A stretch of 64,000 nt of DNA from positions 558,001-622,000 of the forward strand of contig CAXXIH010000001.1 in assembly GCA_963663365.2 (NCBI GenBank). The letters run 5' to 3'. The position numbers and the translations under genes were made by a program. The notes under the pieces are model-generated. The model made no database searches and was not told the DNA's origin. It saw nothing but the letters and a program-made list of their open reading frames with translations. Shown here piece after piece: positions 37,629 to 46,552 of the stretch. Numbering within the stretch: position 1 is the stretch's first letter; each line of letters opens with the position of its first letter. The stretch is from G963663365 sp963663365 (GTDB taxonomy: Bacteria; Hinthialibacterota; Hinthialibacteria; Hinthialibacterales; G963663365).

Positions 37629-38993
37629 TCATATTTCTGAGGATACCTTCCCCTTTGGTGTTCCAAGAATGGCGTCATAGACCGGTCTCAGGCGTTTTTC
37701 CCAAGTTCTTGTTTGAACAAGTTGTTTTTGTTGATTCCTGAAGTATTCTTCTTTCCCTTTTTCGCAGGCGGCAGGCAGCGCCGAGGCGAATTTATCGGCG
37801 TCCTTGCAGACCGTGCACAATTCTTCCTGACGGCATTCCCTCAAGTCTGTGGAAATTACGGGCAGTCCCATCGCTGCATATTCGAAAAGTTTGACGGGGG
37901 AGACGGCATCCATGATATCATTCGTTTTAAAGGGAATTATCGCAGCATCGGCCAAATTAAGGTAGCCGGGAAGCTCACGATAGGCTTTCGACTTGCCCCA
38001 ATGGATATTCCGCCGTTTACACAGAGACCATAAATTCTCGCAAGACGGCGGAAAACGCTTGTCGTTTTCGGCGTCACCTTCCATATGGGCTCCAATCAAG
38101 AGAAAGCCGATATCAGGATTTGTATCTGCGGCCAAAGCCAGCAAGTCCCAGTCGAACCATGGCGCCAATGCACCCGCATAGATGACTGTAGATTTGTATC
38201 GGTTTGTGAATTCTAGGTCCTTTGATGTAAGAACGTCTGTAATATCTTTCCCGTCTTGAAAGTCTTCAGTGTACACACCATTCTTGACCAATATCACATC
38301 GGGACGGATTGGTTGAATCTCTTCCTTCAGAGCTTCAGCGGAGGCCGTGACGATATCCGCTTCTTGGATCAGGCGATGATGGTCTTCTAACAGGGCTTTC
38401 CCATAGGACCGATGCAATTGCGGATGGTCGTAAACGTCGTAAACACAGTGTGCTTTCTTAAAGGTATCGAGAAGATATACATCGAGCGGGGAAGATATCC
38501 AAAACCATATATTTTCGTTTGGAAGTCCGTTTAAGAGACGGAATGGCTCTTTTAGCGTGAAAACGCCGTCTTCTTCTATACATACTGGATTAGGTGGTTT
38601 CTGAACATATCTGGGAATACCGAACCAACAGACCGCCCCCGCCCGTGCAAAAAAACGTGCGATATGATGGGGTCTTTGCATCATGGCGCCCCAAGGCATC
38701 AGGGGAGGGAAGACGATATGGATTGCATTTTGGTCTACCGTTGAAGGAATGTGCTTAATAAGTTGATTGGCATTTTTCCGTGCTTGTCGAGATGCAAGTC
38801 CACAACGCGCTTCTTTCCCGATTCTATATCCTTCATCGGTCACACTTAATTCCGGATGCAAAAAGGGCGTCTCCTCAGGAAAGCGCAGAAGATAGAGGTA
38901 CTTGAGATAAAAAGGGCGGAGCCTGCGCCACAAACGTGACAAAAGTCCGTCTGAGGAATTGATTCGATTCATTGATGTTTCGTGGTGCCCCAT
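37629..38993 (-). CDS. Glycosyltransferase, GT-B fold (GT4/GT1-like)
   Basis: A 454-residue soluble protein. MMQRPHHIARFFARAGAVCWF is a start common to glycosyltransferases of the family-1-like group; VYDVYDHPQL and ADIVTASAEALKEEI are typical mid-parts; VSPVKLFEYAAMGLPVISTD is the C-terminal nucleotide-sugar motif with the conserved Glu. It would add a sugar on the cytosolic side. An ATG at 38972 (MNRINSSDG) is an alternative start. It lies 75 bases upstream of wzm on the same strand and is probably in the same operon. Confidence 0.88.
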   Translation of the reverse strand: MGHHETSMNRINSSDGLLSRLWRRLRPFYLKYLYLLRFPEETPFLHPELSVTDEGYRIGKEARCGLASRQARKNANQLIKHIPSTVDQNAIHIVFPPLMPWGAMMQRPHHIARFFARAGAVCWFGIPRYVQKPPNPVCIEEDGVFTLKEPFRLLNGLPNENIWFWISSPLDVYLLDTFKKAHCVYDVYDHPQLHRSYGKALLEDHHRLIQEADIVTASAEALKEEIQPIRPDVILVKNGVYTEDFQDGKDITDVLTSKDLEFTNRYKSTVIYAGALAPWFDWDLLALAADTNPDIGFLLIGAHMEGDAENDKRFPPSCENLWSLCKRRNIHWGKSKAYRELPGYLNLADAAIIPFKTNDIMDAVSPVKLFEYAAMGLPVISTDLRECRQEELCTVCKDADKFASALPAACEKGKEEYFRNQQKQLVQTRTWEKRLRPVYDAILGTPKGKVSSEI

Positions 38994-39114
38994 TGCTATC
39001 GGACCGCCCGCATTTTGAATCTGGTATGATACCTGAAAGCGGTTTCAGGCTATCATAGAGGCATTCAAAGGAAAAACTCCGAATCCCAATACAGACTGTT
39101 GTGGTCACAAAAGC

Positions 39115-40134
39115 TTATCCTGCCTCAGCCTTAGGAGTCGGGAGCGGATTTCCGTAAAGATCACACGAGATTTTACTGAAGGCCTCATACATACAGAGTT
39201 TGGCCTCCGGGGAAGCCCCAATAGCAGCGCCATCCCCATAATCCGAAAAAACGAATCCACCTTTGGGTGTCATCCAGTGCTGGGCCAGTTCTTGGGCATC
39301 GGCTTCGATCCGTTGATGGCTTCCGGAAGGCAGCGTCGCCTGAATATCTGCCAGCGACTCGAATGTGATTCTTCCCCGATAACGTTGGCCGATTTCTTCG
39401 ATTCCCAGCGCCCGGGGTTGTTGAAGATTGATGGCGTGAACACCCGCGTCGATGAATCCCTGGATGATTTCGTTCACTTTCCCGCACGAATGTACCCAGA
39501 CATCCTGCCCCCCTGCATGCATGATATCGAATAACTTTTTATAACGGGGAAAGAAGAAATCGTACCAGAGCGGCGTCGATATAAATGCCGCATTCTGTGT
39601 CCCCCAGTCTTCGGTCATCCCGAAAGCATCGAGACGGTCTCCGAATCGCTCTTGGATGTTTTGAACCAAACTGATTTGTGCATCCAGAATTTTATCGGCA
39701 AGCGCTTCGGCATTGGCCCGGTCGGCCAGAAGCCCCATCAGCACGGTCTCGAATCCGGCCAAAGAGTGCATTCGCTCAAAAAGAATCATAAAAATGCCCA
39801 CGATGGTGTATTGGCCTTCTCGTTCGGCCTTTTGCAATGCGGCCTCACACTCTGTGTAGCGCCAGTCGGCCGAATAGTCGGGAATGATGAGTCTTTCATG
39901 CTCCTCAAGGCTGCCCAGCGGATGCCCCTTAACCTGCCCCATGTTCTTGATCTCGGTTTTTTCCCATGCACACCCCCATTCATCCATTTGATGTCCATCT
40001 TCATTCCGGTCATCTGTCTTCCATGGAATTCCCGCCAGGTCGCTGCACCCCAGGCTACCCATGTTGACCGGCAGCCGATCCGGCCCTTCGAAGCGTAGTG
40101 CTGCTTTTACAATCTCTTTTGGACTTTGGTTCAT
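39115..40134 (-). CDS. Uroporphyrinogen decarboxylase-family protein (methyltransferase MtaA/MtbA-like)
   Basis: A 339-residue UroD-superfamily barrel. The start SPKEIVKAALRFEGPDRLPV and the zinc-type motif VWVHSCGKV (His-x-Cys) point to the methylcobamide:CoM methyltransferase-like branch, not haem synthesis, since HemE lacks this His-Cys pair. GGFVFSDYGDG near the C-terminus supplies a further conserved segment. Proteins of this branch take methyl groups from corrinoid proteins, but large paralogous groups in uncultured bacteria have no known substrate. It precedes the exported aldolase at the other side of a short gap, reading the same way. Confidence 0.85.
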   Translation of the reverse strand: MNQSPKEIVKAALRFEGPDRLPVNMGSLGCSDLAGIPWKTDDRNEDGHQMDEWGCAWEKTEIKNMGQVKGHPLGSLEEHERLIIPDYSADWRYTECEAALQKAEREGQYTIVGIFMILFERMHSLAGFETVLMGLLADRANAEALADKILDAQISLVQNIQERFGDRLDAFGMTEDWGTQNAAFISTPLWYDFFFPRYKKLFDIMHAGGQDVWVHSCGKVNEIIQGFIDAGVHAINLQQPRALGIEEIGQRYRGRITFESLADIQATLPSGSHQRIEADAQELAQHWMTPKGGFVFSDYGDGAAIGASPEAKLCMYEAFSKISCDLYGNPLPTPKAEAG

Positions 40135-40200
40135 CTATTTCTCTTTCTTGTTGCTGAGCCGTGTCCGGCTACGCGTCGATGGTCAATAGTCTATGTGTTA

Positions 40201-41178
40201 TTAATCCTGCCCGTGGACCTTTTTATATACCTCTTGGATGTTGTTCGATGGTTTCGTGTCGCTTCCGACAATCAACATCTTGAATCCGGATTGCAATCTG
40301 TCGTTTACGTTTTTCGGATCAGCCGAGACAATCATTGGGATGTCTCGTTTCTGGCATGCCGCCGCCGCTTTGTCAAATGCTTTTTTGACGGCGGCGGCCT
40401 CCATATTTCCCTGAGCGCCACAACTAAAACTGTAGTCATACAAGCCAAAGAAGATTCCGCCAACGCCGGGAACATCCAGAATCTCCTCGATATTTTCGCC
40501 GCCTTCGACATCTTCAATCATAAGTATCGCCATAAGATCTCCTTTGGGATCGAGAGGCCAAACATCGGCTCTGGGAACGTATTCATCCGGGGTTAGTCCC
40601 CATAGATAAGAAGCCATACGAGGCGAAGCACCCCGTTTGCCTTCCGGCGCGGGATTTGAATCCCCCTCAGGCTGCGGATAGCGGCATGCCTGGATGACGC
40701 GGCGTGCGTCTTTGGCATTAAGACAATGAGGAACAATGATCCCATGTGCGCCCGCGTCCAATACTTGCTTAATATAAGGTTCGATCGGCCCGGATGCATC
40801 ACATGGGATTCGCACGATTGCTGCAATACTCGGCTGTAAATTCCCTTTGACCAAAACCTCTCGTTTGGAGTGAAAGGCCATAAGGATATTTTGAAGGCGA
40901 TCAATGTCGAATGGCATATGCTCCATATCAATCAGCACGTAATCGAGCATTGGGGTGATCAAGCCGCTATCCGAATCCTTTTTGCTATTGGATTGTGTAA
41001 TGCCTGCGGCCGTGTAAGTCGACATGGAGATAAACCAGGTTCCAATAACAACCTCGTTTCTTTCCAATTTCTCGATGATTCGATTCAGATGAATGTCTGG
41101 CTGAGCGTTAAGGCTAATGGCGCTTAAGCAAAACACAATTATCCCCGGTGCTATACGCAAATACCTGTGAATCCTCAT
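40201..41178 (-). CDS. Exported HpcH/HpaI-family aldolase-like protein
   Basis: The ATG at 41178 has GAGGA 8 bases upstream and begins a signal peptide (YLRIAPGIIVFCLSAISLNA). The body is a class II HpcH/HpaI aldolase: VVIGTWFISMST, YVLIDMEHMPFD, VRIPCDASGPIEPYIKQVLDAG, HGIIVPHCLNAKDAR, MIEDVEGGENIEEILDVPGVGGIFFG (in parts). The family cleaves 2-keto-3-deoxy sugars or dicarboxylates with a divalent metal in the cytosol; an exported member is unusual. The gene is divergent from the nitrilase at 41450, so the two may share a promoter region. Confidence 0.82.
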   Translation of the reverse strand: MRIHRYLRIAPGIIVFCLSAISLNAQPDIHLNRIIEKLERNEVVIGTWFISMSTYTAAGITQSNSKKDSDSGLITPMLDYVLIDMEHMPFDIDRLQNILMAFHSKREVLVKGNLQPSIAAIVRIPCDASGPIEPYIKQVLDAGAHGIIVPHCLNAKDARRVIQACRYPQPEGDSNPAPEGKRGASPRMASYLWGLTPDEYVPRADVWPLDPKGDLMAILMIEDVEGGENIEEILDVPGVGGIFFGLYDYSFSCGAQGNMEAAAVKKAFDKAAAACQKRDIPMIVSADPKNVNDRLQSGFKMLIVGSDTKPSNNIQEVYKKVHGQD

Positions 41179-41449
41179 TTTATTGTTCCTCAAATGCTTT
41201 ATTTTACTGTGTACGGTGACCTGCAAGTCTATCACACAATAGAATGATTGGGGTCAATCTTTGCTGTGCAAAGAAGTAGAATGGCAGATATATGGACCGG
41301 CCATGAATCCGAGAGCACCCGAATCCTCCCGGAATTTCCCGGTATTCATTGATGGGGATTTCATACAAGATAAGACAGGTTTGAATTATGCTGGCAAAGG
41401 ATTCCGTTTCGCCGATTCATTGTTATGAAAATCGATATGGGAGGAAAAA

Positions 41450-42511
41450 GTGAAATTTCACCATGTTTCAAATCGTATGGTTGCTGATTCTCGAATAGGA
41501 GCATTGTCCGGGAGGCGTTGGCTCTTAACTTTTCTCCCTTTGTGCCTGTTAACCGTTTCGTTGGCCGGGGCATCGAATAGTCAACCTGTGTCTGATAATG
41601 CTCAAAAGGCCGAAGAAGAATCTGAATCCCGGATCACCGTTGCCTTGCTTCAGATTCTCCCTCATGGCACGGACCAGGACGCCAATCTTTTGAAAGCGGA
41701 AGAGTACTGCCGTTTGGCGGCGGCGATGCATGCCGATATCGCCTTGCTCCCCGAAATGTGGAATATCGGCTATACCAAATTCGATTCGGATGCCCCGGAG
41801 GATGTCAAAAATTGGCAGGAGCAGGCAATCGCGCGCGATAGCGTTTATGTGGAGCATTTTGTTCAGCTGGCCCGTGAATTGGAAATTGCCATCGCCGTGA
41901 GCTACCTGGAACGATGGGATGGAGCTCCACGCAACTCTGTAACTTTAATCGACCGGAAAGGCAACAAACTGCTGACATATGCGAAAGTGCATACCTGTGA
42001 CTTTGGATTGATGGAGTCGGCCTGCACGCCCGGTGAGAGTTTTGATGTGTGCGAACTTGAGACCGCCAATGGTTCTCTCAAAGTGGGCATGATGATCTGT
42101 TACGACCGCGAAGCTCCTGAAAGTGCCCGCATTCTGATGTTAAACGGTGCTGAATTGATTCTCACTCCGAATGCGTGCCGCTTGCGGCCGATCTTTATCG
42201 ACCAATTTAAGATACGCGCATTTGAGAATGCTGTTGGTGTTGCAATGGCTAATTATCCCGCTCCGCAACACAATGGACATTCATCGGCTTTCGATGCGGA
42301 TGGTGAGCTGATCGTGGAAGCGGGAGATGAAGAAGGCATTTATTTGGCCCCGTTCAATCTGAAAAAAATACGAGAGCACCGGGCAAAGACAATTTGGGGC
42401 AATGCATTTCGCCGCCCACATCGCTATGCCCCGCTAACAAGTTTTGAAAAGGAACCGGTTTTCGAACGGTTAAATGGTTTTAAGCAGCCGTTTTCCGCAA
42501 AGGAACGGTAA
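41450..42511 (+). CDS. Exported carbon-nitrogen hydrolase (nitrilase superfamily)
   Basis: The start is a GTG at 41450 with GGGAGG about 5-6 bases upstream. A signal peptide (LLTFLPLCLLTVSLAGA) is followed by a nitrilase domain with Glu in ALLPEMWNIGY, Lys in YAKVHTCDFG and Cys in GMMICYDREAPES. The triad is intact. It is a paralogue of the exported nitrilase at 2285-3256, though the two differ greatly around the active site. The likely job is hydrolysis of an amide or nitrile outside the cytosol; substrate unknown. Confidence 0.88.
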   Translation: MKFHHVSNRMVADSRIGALSGRRWLLTFLPLCLLTVSLAGASNSQPVSDNAQKAEEESESRITVALLQILPHGTDQDANLLKAEEYCRLAAAMHADIALLPEMWNIGYTKFDSDAPEDVKNWQEQAIARDSVYVEHFVQLARELEIAIAVSYLERWDGAPRNSVTLIDRKGNKLLTYAKVHTCDFGLMESACTPGESFDVCELETANGSLKVGMMICYDREAPESARILMLNGAELILTPNACRLRPIFIDQFKIRAFENAVGVAMANYPAPQHNGHSSAFDADGELIVEAGDEEGIYLAPFNLKKIREHRAKTIWGNAFRRPHRYAPLTSFEKEPVFERLNGFKQPFSAKER

Positions 42512-42679
42512 GATTCGTCCTTTCTGCTTGTCATCGATGCCGAATACATCCTGGTATTCATTAATGTCGTACAGTTTTCACATGTCCATTATGGGGACCC
42601 TACGCCCCAGCTTATAGAAACTATGTTATACTCTTTCTTCATTCACCGCGGTAAATAGCTCTGACGATGATTTTAGGGA

Positions 42680-44002
42680 TTGTTGTACCGGGGGACTCCG
42701 TTGGATGAGGGATTGGGAACCTTGGATAGCCAGTTAAGCACGGACCGAGTACGCGCCGTAATCCTTGGCGGTGGACGAGGCGAACGCCTGTTTCCTTTGG
42801 TTGATACTCGCGCCAAAGCGGCAATTCCAATTGCAGGAAAATACCGTCTTATTGATGTTACACTTTCCAATTGCATCAATTCGGGTCTTCAGAACATTTT
42901 TATCCTAACCCAATTCAATTCGGACTCATTACATCGTCATATCACAACGGTCTATCGATTCGATCATTTCCAGCGCGGTTCGGTTCAAGTTCTCGCGGCG
43001 CAACAAACCACCGATAATAAAGCTTGGTTTCAGGGAACTGCTGATGCCATCCGCAAGACTTTGCCGCGAATTTTAGATGACAATCCCGAGCATGTTCTCA
43101 TTGTTCCTGGTGACCATTTGTATCGTATGGATTACCGCGAACTACTCTCGTTTCATGTTAAGAATAATTTCGACATCACAGTCTCTGCCGTTCCTGTATT
43201 CCGGGAACGCTGTCCCCAACTTGGAATTCTGCGGATCAATGAGGCTTCCGAGATCGTTGAGTTCGCAGAAAAACCCCAAGATGCGTCTTCCTATGACGCG
43301 TTGGAGACACCGATGGAAATTCTCCTGAAACACGGTGTTGAACCAAGCGATAAACGTCATCTCGGTTCCATGGGGCTTTATGTTTTTCGTACAAAAGTCT
43401 TAGAAAATCTAATACGGAATACGGATTTCGCCGATTTTGGCTCTCAGGTACTGCCTGCGGCGCGGAGCCAGTATCGTATGGGTGCCCATCTGTTTCATGG
43501 GTATTGGGAAAATATCGGCAATATCCGGGCCTTTTTCGATGCAAACATCGAACTGACATCCCCGTCCCCCGCATTTAGCTTTTTCGATCAAAAGAATCCG
43601 ATGTTCAGCCGCCCGCGCTTTTTGCCCGGCAGCAAAGTCAACGGTGCAAAAGTCCAACATTCGATACTGAGCGATGGCGTTATTATCGATGATGCAGAGA
43701 TACAGAACTCGGTTATTGGTGTACGTAGTGTGATACGTAGCGGTTGTCAAATCCGCCGTACGATCATGATGGGGGCCGGATGGTATGAGCGGCCCGAAGA
43801 GGCTCAAGACGTACCATTGGGTATTGGGGAAGGCACGATCATAAAGAACGCGATCATCGATTCCCATGTTCGAATCGGTCCCAATGTGCGTATCACCAAC
43901 AAAAATGGCGCTAAGAATGAAGACGGCCCCAACTACTTCATCCGTGAGGGGATCGTCATTATTCCCCGCCATCAAGTTATTCCTCCGGATACTGAAATCT
44001 AG
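42680..44002 (+). CDS. glgC: Glucose-1-phosphate adenylyltransferase, cyanobacterial/plant type
   Basis: Motifs of ADP-glucose pyrophosphorylase are clear: ILGGGRGERLFPL, KAAIPIAGKYRLIDV, LSNCINSG, VLAAQQTTDNKAWFQGTADA and GDHLYRMDY with the catalytic Asp. The C-terminal left-handed beta helix has MGAGWYE, PLGIGEGTIIKNAIID and FIREGIVII, which match the cyanobacterial/plant form rather than E. coli GlgC. It makes ADP-glucose for glycogen. No in-frame ATG lies near the start; TTG codons at 42680, 42683 and 42701 are possible, the last preceded by GGGGGA at 5 bases. The next gene starts 10 bases after the stop. Confidence 0.93.
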   Translation: MLYRGTPLDEGLGTLDSQLSTDRVRAVILGGGRGERLFPLVDTRAKAAIPIAGKYRLIDVTLSNCINSGLQNIFILTQFNSDSLHRHITTVYRFDHFQRGSVQVLAAQQTTDNKAWFQGTADAIRKTLPRILDDNPEHVLIVPGDHLYRMDYRELLSFHVKNNFDITVSAVPVFRERCPQLGILRINEASEIVEFAEKPQDASSYDALETPMEILLKHGVEPSDKRHLGSMGLYVFRTKVLENLIRNTDFADFGSQVLPAARSQYRMGAHLFHGYWENIGNIRAFFDANIELTSPSPAFSFFDQKNPMFSRPRFLPGSKVNGAKVQHSILSDGVIIDDAEIQNSVIGVRSVIRSGCQIRRTIMMGAGWYERPEEAQDVPLGIGEGTIIKNAIIDSHVRIGPNVRITNKNGAKNEDGPNYFIREGIVIIPRHQVIPPDTEI

Positions 44003-44012
44003 GTAGTAGGAG

Positions 44013-45470
44013 ATGTGCCCCGCATTGTCGGACTCTGTGATCGGCATCTATATCCACCAGCATTGGCCTTATAAACATCCTTACTGTGCCCGTACATGGA
44101 CAGAAAGTGATTGGCGCGGTTATGCCCATGGACTGGCCTGCCTCGGGTTTAATACCGTTATGATTTGGCCGGTTCTGGAAGTTATGCCGAATCCTTTGAC
44201 CGCGAGTGACTCAGCCGCGTTGAAGCGTATGGAGCGAGTTATTGGCATGCTGAAAAATGAGTTTGGCATGCGTGTAATTATTGTGCTCTGCCCCAATGTC
44301 GCCGCCCGCAATGCCGAGGCCGCCGCGCAGACTTTTGAAACGCGCCACTATTTCTATAGCGACCGGCGTGTGAATCCCGCCGATTCCGATGCAGTCAAGG
44401 CCTTGTTGGAATGGCGTAAGACTCTCCTCGAGCCACTTTCCGCAATGGATGGATTGGCCATGATCGACAGCGATCCGGGGGGCTTTCCCGGCTCGACGGC
44501 TGCTGAATTTGTGAATCTGCTTGTTGAACACCGGCGCATGCTTGATCAATTGCGGCCGGGTATCGAACTGTTCTACTGGTTGCATGCCGGCTGGCAGGCT
44601 TATTGCCGGTACTATGAGACCGGCCACTTACGCGATAACTCTGATGAAGAGTTTCTTGAGGTTTTTAAACTTCTCAATGAAGCAGCGCCCGAACCATGGG
44701 GATTGCTAAATGGCGGGCGTGTGGCGTCGCGGTTGGGGATCGAATCCAAAGTCATCAATTTCAGGTATGCCGCTATTGAAGATGAACCATCGTTTCCGAT
44801 GACTTGTCATTTGGCTGAACGTGCCTATGAAGCCGGAAGGGCTCATGGCCCTCGGGGCGTGATGGGGAGTGCGCAAAGCCACTGTCTGCAACTTCCCAAT
44901 ACACTGGCATTTGTCCGTGGGGCTCTTGGGATGACACTTGGGATAGAGGATTACCATCTCTTTGCCGGTCAACTAATCCCCGGCAAAGAGATTCCTATTG
45001 TAAATGCATGGGAAGCGCTTGCTTCTGAGGATTTGAATCGGATGTCTGATTCGATCTCCCAACTCCGGAGCCTAAGCGTATTGCCGTTGGAAGTTGGCAA
45101 CCTTAAGGGACTTTTATTTGGTAGTTCCCGCCGATTTATTGACGATCTGATTCAACAACTTAGGCTTCGCGCGGCCTTTGTTTCATTCAAGCAGTCTGTC
45201 GAGCAGAAGCGGAATATACATAAGAGTCTCGGTGAATTTATCGATGCAGCCGAGAAATGGCAGACAGTGCATGGTTATAAGAATCATTGGGAGTGGCCGG
45301 GGCTAGTTGAGGCTCTCCGGAATCTTAATTCTCCCTGCATTAACGAAGTCTTAGACCGCCCAACAGTTGGAGACAGTCCTTTTCAGCGGGTTATGCATAG
45401 CTTTTATCAAGAGGAGACTTTCACTCCACGTTTGTTGGAGGCCATGAAAACGGCTTTCCATTCAATGTAA
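44013..45470 (+). CDS. Unknown protein, probable TIM-barrel fold, co-operonic with glgC
   Basis: A 485-residue protein with no signal peptide, so probably cytosolic. IGIYIHQHWPYKHPYCARTW opens an alternating beta/alpha pattern (LACLGFNTVMIWPVLEV, LKNEFGMRVIIVLCPNVAA, LAMIDSDPGGFPGSTAAEF) that suggests a glycosidase-like barrel with acidic residues at strand ends. The last about 130 residues are helical. I do not recognise a family. The gap to glgC is 10 bases, so translation is probably coupled and the function may concern a glucan or nucleotide-sugar. Confidence 0.65.
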   Translation: MCPALSDSVIGIYIHQHWPYKHPYCARTWTESDWRGYAHGLACLGFNTVMIWPVLEVMPNPLTASDSAALKRMERVIGMLKNEFGMRVIIVLCPNVAARNAEAAAQTFETRHYFYSDRRVNPADSDAVKALLEWRKTLLEPLSAMDGLAMIDSDPGGFPGSTAAEFVNLLVEHRRMLDQLRPGIELFYWLHAGWQAYCRYYETGHLRDNSDEEFLEVFKLLNEAAPEPWGLLNGGRVASRLGIESKVINFRYAAIEDEPSFPMTCHLAERAYEAGRAHGPRGVMGSAQSHCLQLPNTLAFVRGALGMTLGIEDYHLFAGQLIPGKEIPIVNAWEALASEDLNRMSDSISQLRSLSVLPLEVGNLKGLLFGSSRRFIDDLIQQLRLRAAFVSFKQSVEQKRNIHKSLGEFIDAAEKWQTVHGYKNHWEWPGLVEALRNLNSPCINEVLDRPTVGDSPFQRVMHSFYQEETFTPRLLEAMKTAFHSM

Positions 45471-45515
45471 CCGCACGATCCGGCCGCTTTGTTTCACCGC
45501 ATTTTTATTGAGGAG

Positions 45516-46424
45516 CTATTCCGCCTTATCCCGGCGTTCCTTTAACTCCCGCCAGGTTGTCAGAATAATCTTCTCCTCTTCAATCGCTTTTTTTACTTCC
45601 GGTGAGATCATTGCTGTGTAATCGCCGTAAAGATGGTCCCGTCCACCATTGATGATCGGAATGACATCGTTGGGTTTTGTGCAATGGATAATCATTTCGG
45701 TGATACCCGGCTTAAGGTTACGTATGGCTTCCGTGTAGTAGGGAACCTTTTCGGTTGTTTTCCAGTCGTAACTCTCGCCATGTATATGGTCTATCACGGG
45801 CAAGCCGCCTTCCCATACTTTTTCGGAGATTGGAAAGCCTGCCACCATCAGCACAGGAATTCCCATCTCAAGGCCGACCTTCACATAGCGTTCGGCATAT
45901 TCGGGATTATCGAAGATCGTTCCCATATGCGAATCCATGTGTGTCGGTTGAATACCCATGGTGACCGCCCGGTCGATCTGAGCGCGAATCTCTGTTTCGA
46001 CTTCATCTGCGCTTGCATGTTCGGAAACAAGCCGGTTGTTATCCCACAAGCAGCCTTGTTGATCGGCCAATCCTGGCACAACACTCTTTCCCGCTACCGG
46101 CATCCAACGATAAAAGTCATATTCTGAGGTCAAAGTGAGATGGAGACCGATATCGGTATTCGGATTTTTTTTGACATAGTCGGCAAACTCAGCCACCCAA
46201 GGGCAGGGCATCATCATGCTGACTGAGGTCACCAGTCCATATTCCAGCGCTTCAATCGTGCCCGCATTGGAGGCATGAGACATGCCCATATCATCTGAGT
46301 GAATAATCAAAATCCTGTCCGTCGGCGACCATCCGAGCCGCTCGCCATAAGTTTTTGAACTTGTGTCAGCAAATGAGGCAATGGCCAGAAGCAAAACTAG
46401 TTGGACCGAGAGTATTTTTTTCAT
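45516..46424 (-). CDS. ChbG/YdjC-family carbohydrate deacetylase, exported
   Basis: A signal peptide (MKKILSVQLVLLLAIASFA) starts at the ATG 46424, with AGGAAG 6 bases upstream. The domain has ILIIHSDDMGMSHASNAG (metal-binding Asp pair), GLHLTLTSEYDFYRW, THMDSHMGTIF (metal-binding His) and IIHCTKPND. This is the PF04794 fold, which removes N-acetyl groups from chito-oligosaccharides in ChbG. The exported location suggests it acts on external amino sugars. It is convergent with the glgC partner gene. Confidence 0.9.
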   Translation of the reverse strand: MKKILSVQLVLLLAIASFADTSSKTYGERLGWSPTDRILIIHSDDMGMSHASNAGTIEALEYGLVTSVSMMMPCPWVAEFADYVKKNPNTDIGLHLTLTSEYDFYRWMPVAGKSVVPGLADQQGCLWDNNRLVSEHASADEVETEIRAQIDRAVTMGIQPTHMDSHMGTIFDNPEYAERYVKVGLEMGIPVLMVAGFPISEKVWEGGLPVIDHIHGESYDWKTTEKVPYYTEAIRNLKPGITEMIIHCTKPNDVIPIINGGRDHLYGDYTAMISPEVKKAIEEEKIILTTWRELKERRDKAE

Positions 46425-46552
46425 GAGCATCTTCCTGTCCGCATTTTCTTAGGATGTTCGATGCTAGAATAGTCTTGCACCGGATGGCAAGTCCATCAGC
46501 AGGCTTGTTAAGCCAATCGCGGACTTTTTTTGAATTTGTGGTGCGCTGAATT

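Noticed and set aside
41259..41273. Short inverted repeat CTTTGC-TGT-GCAAAG between the aldolase and nitrilase genes
   Set aside because: Six-base arms with a three-base loop and no T run; could be chance, so not called as an operator or terminator.
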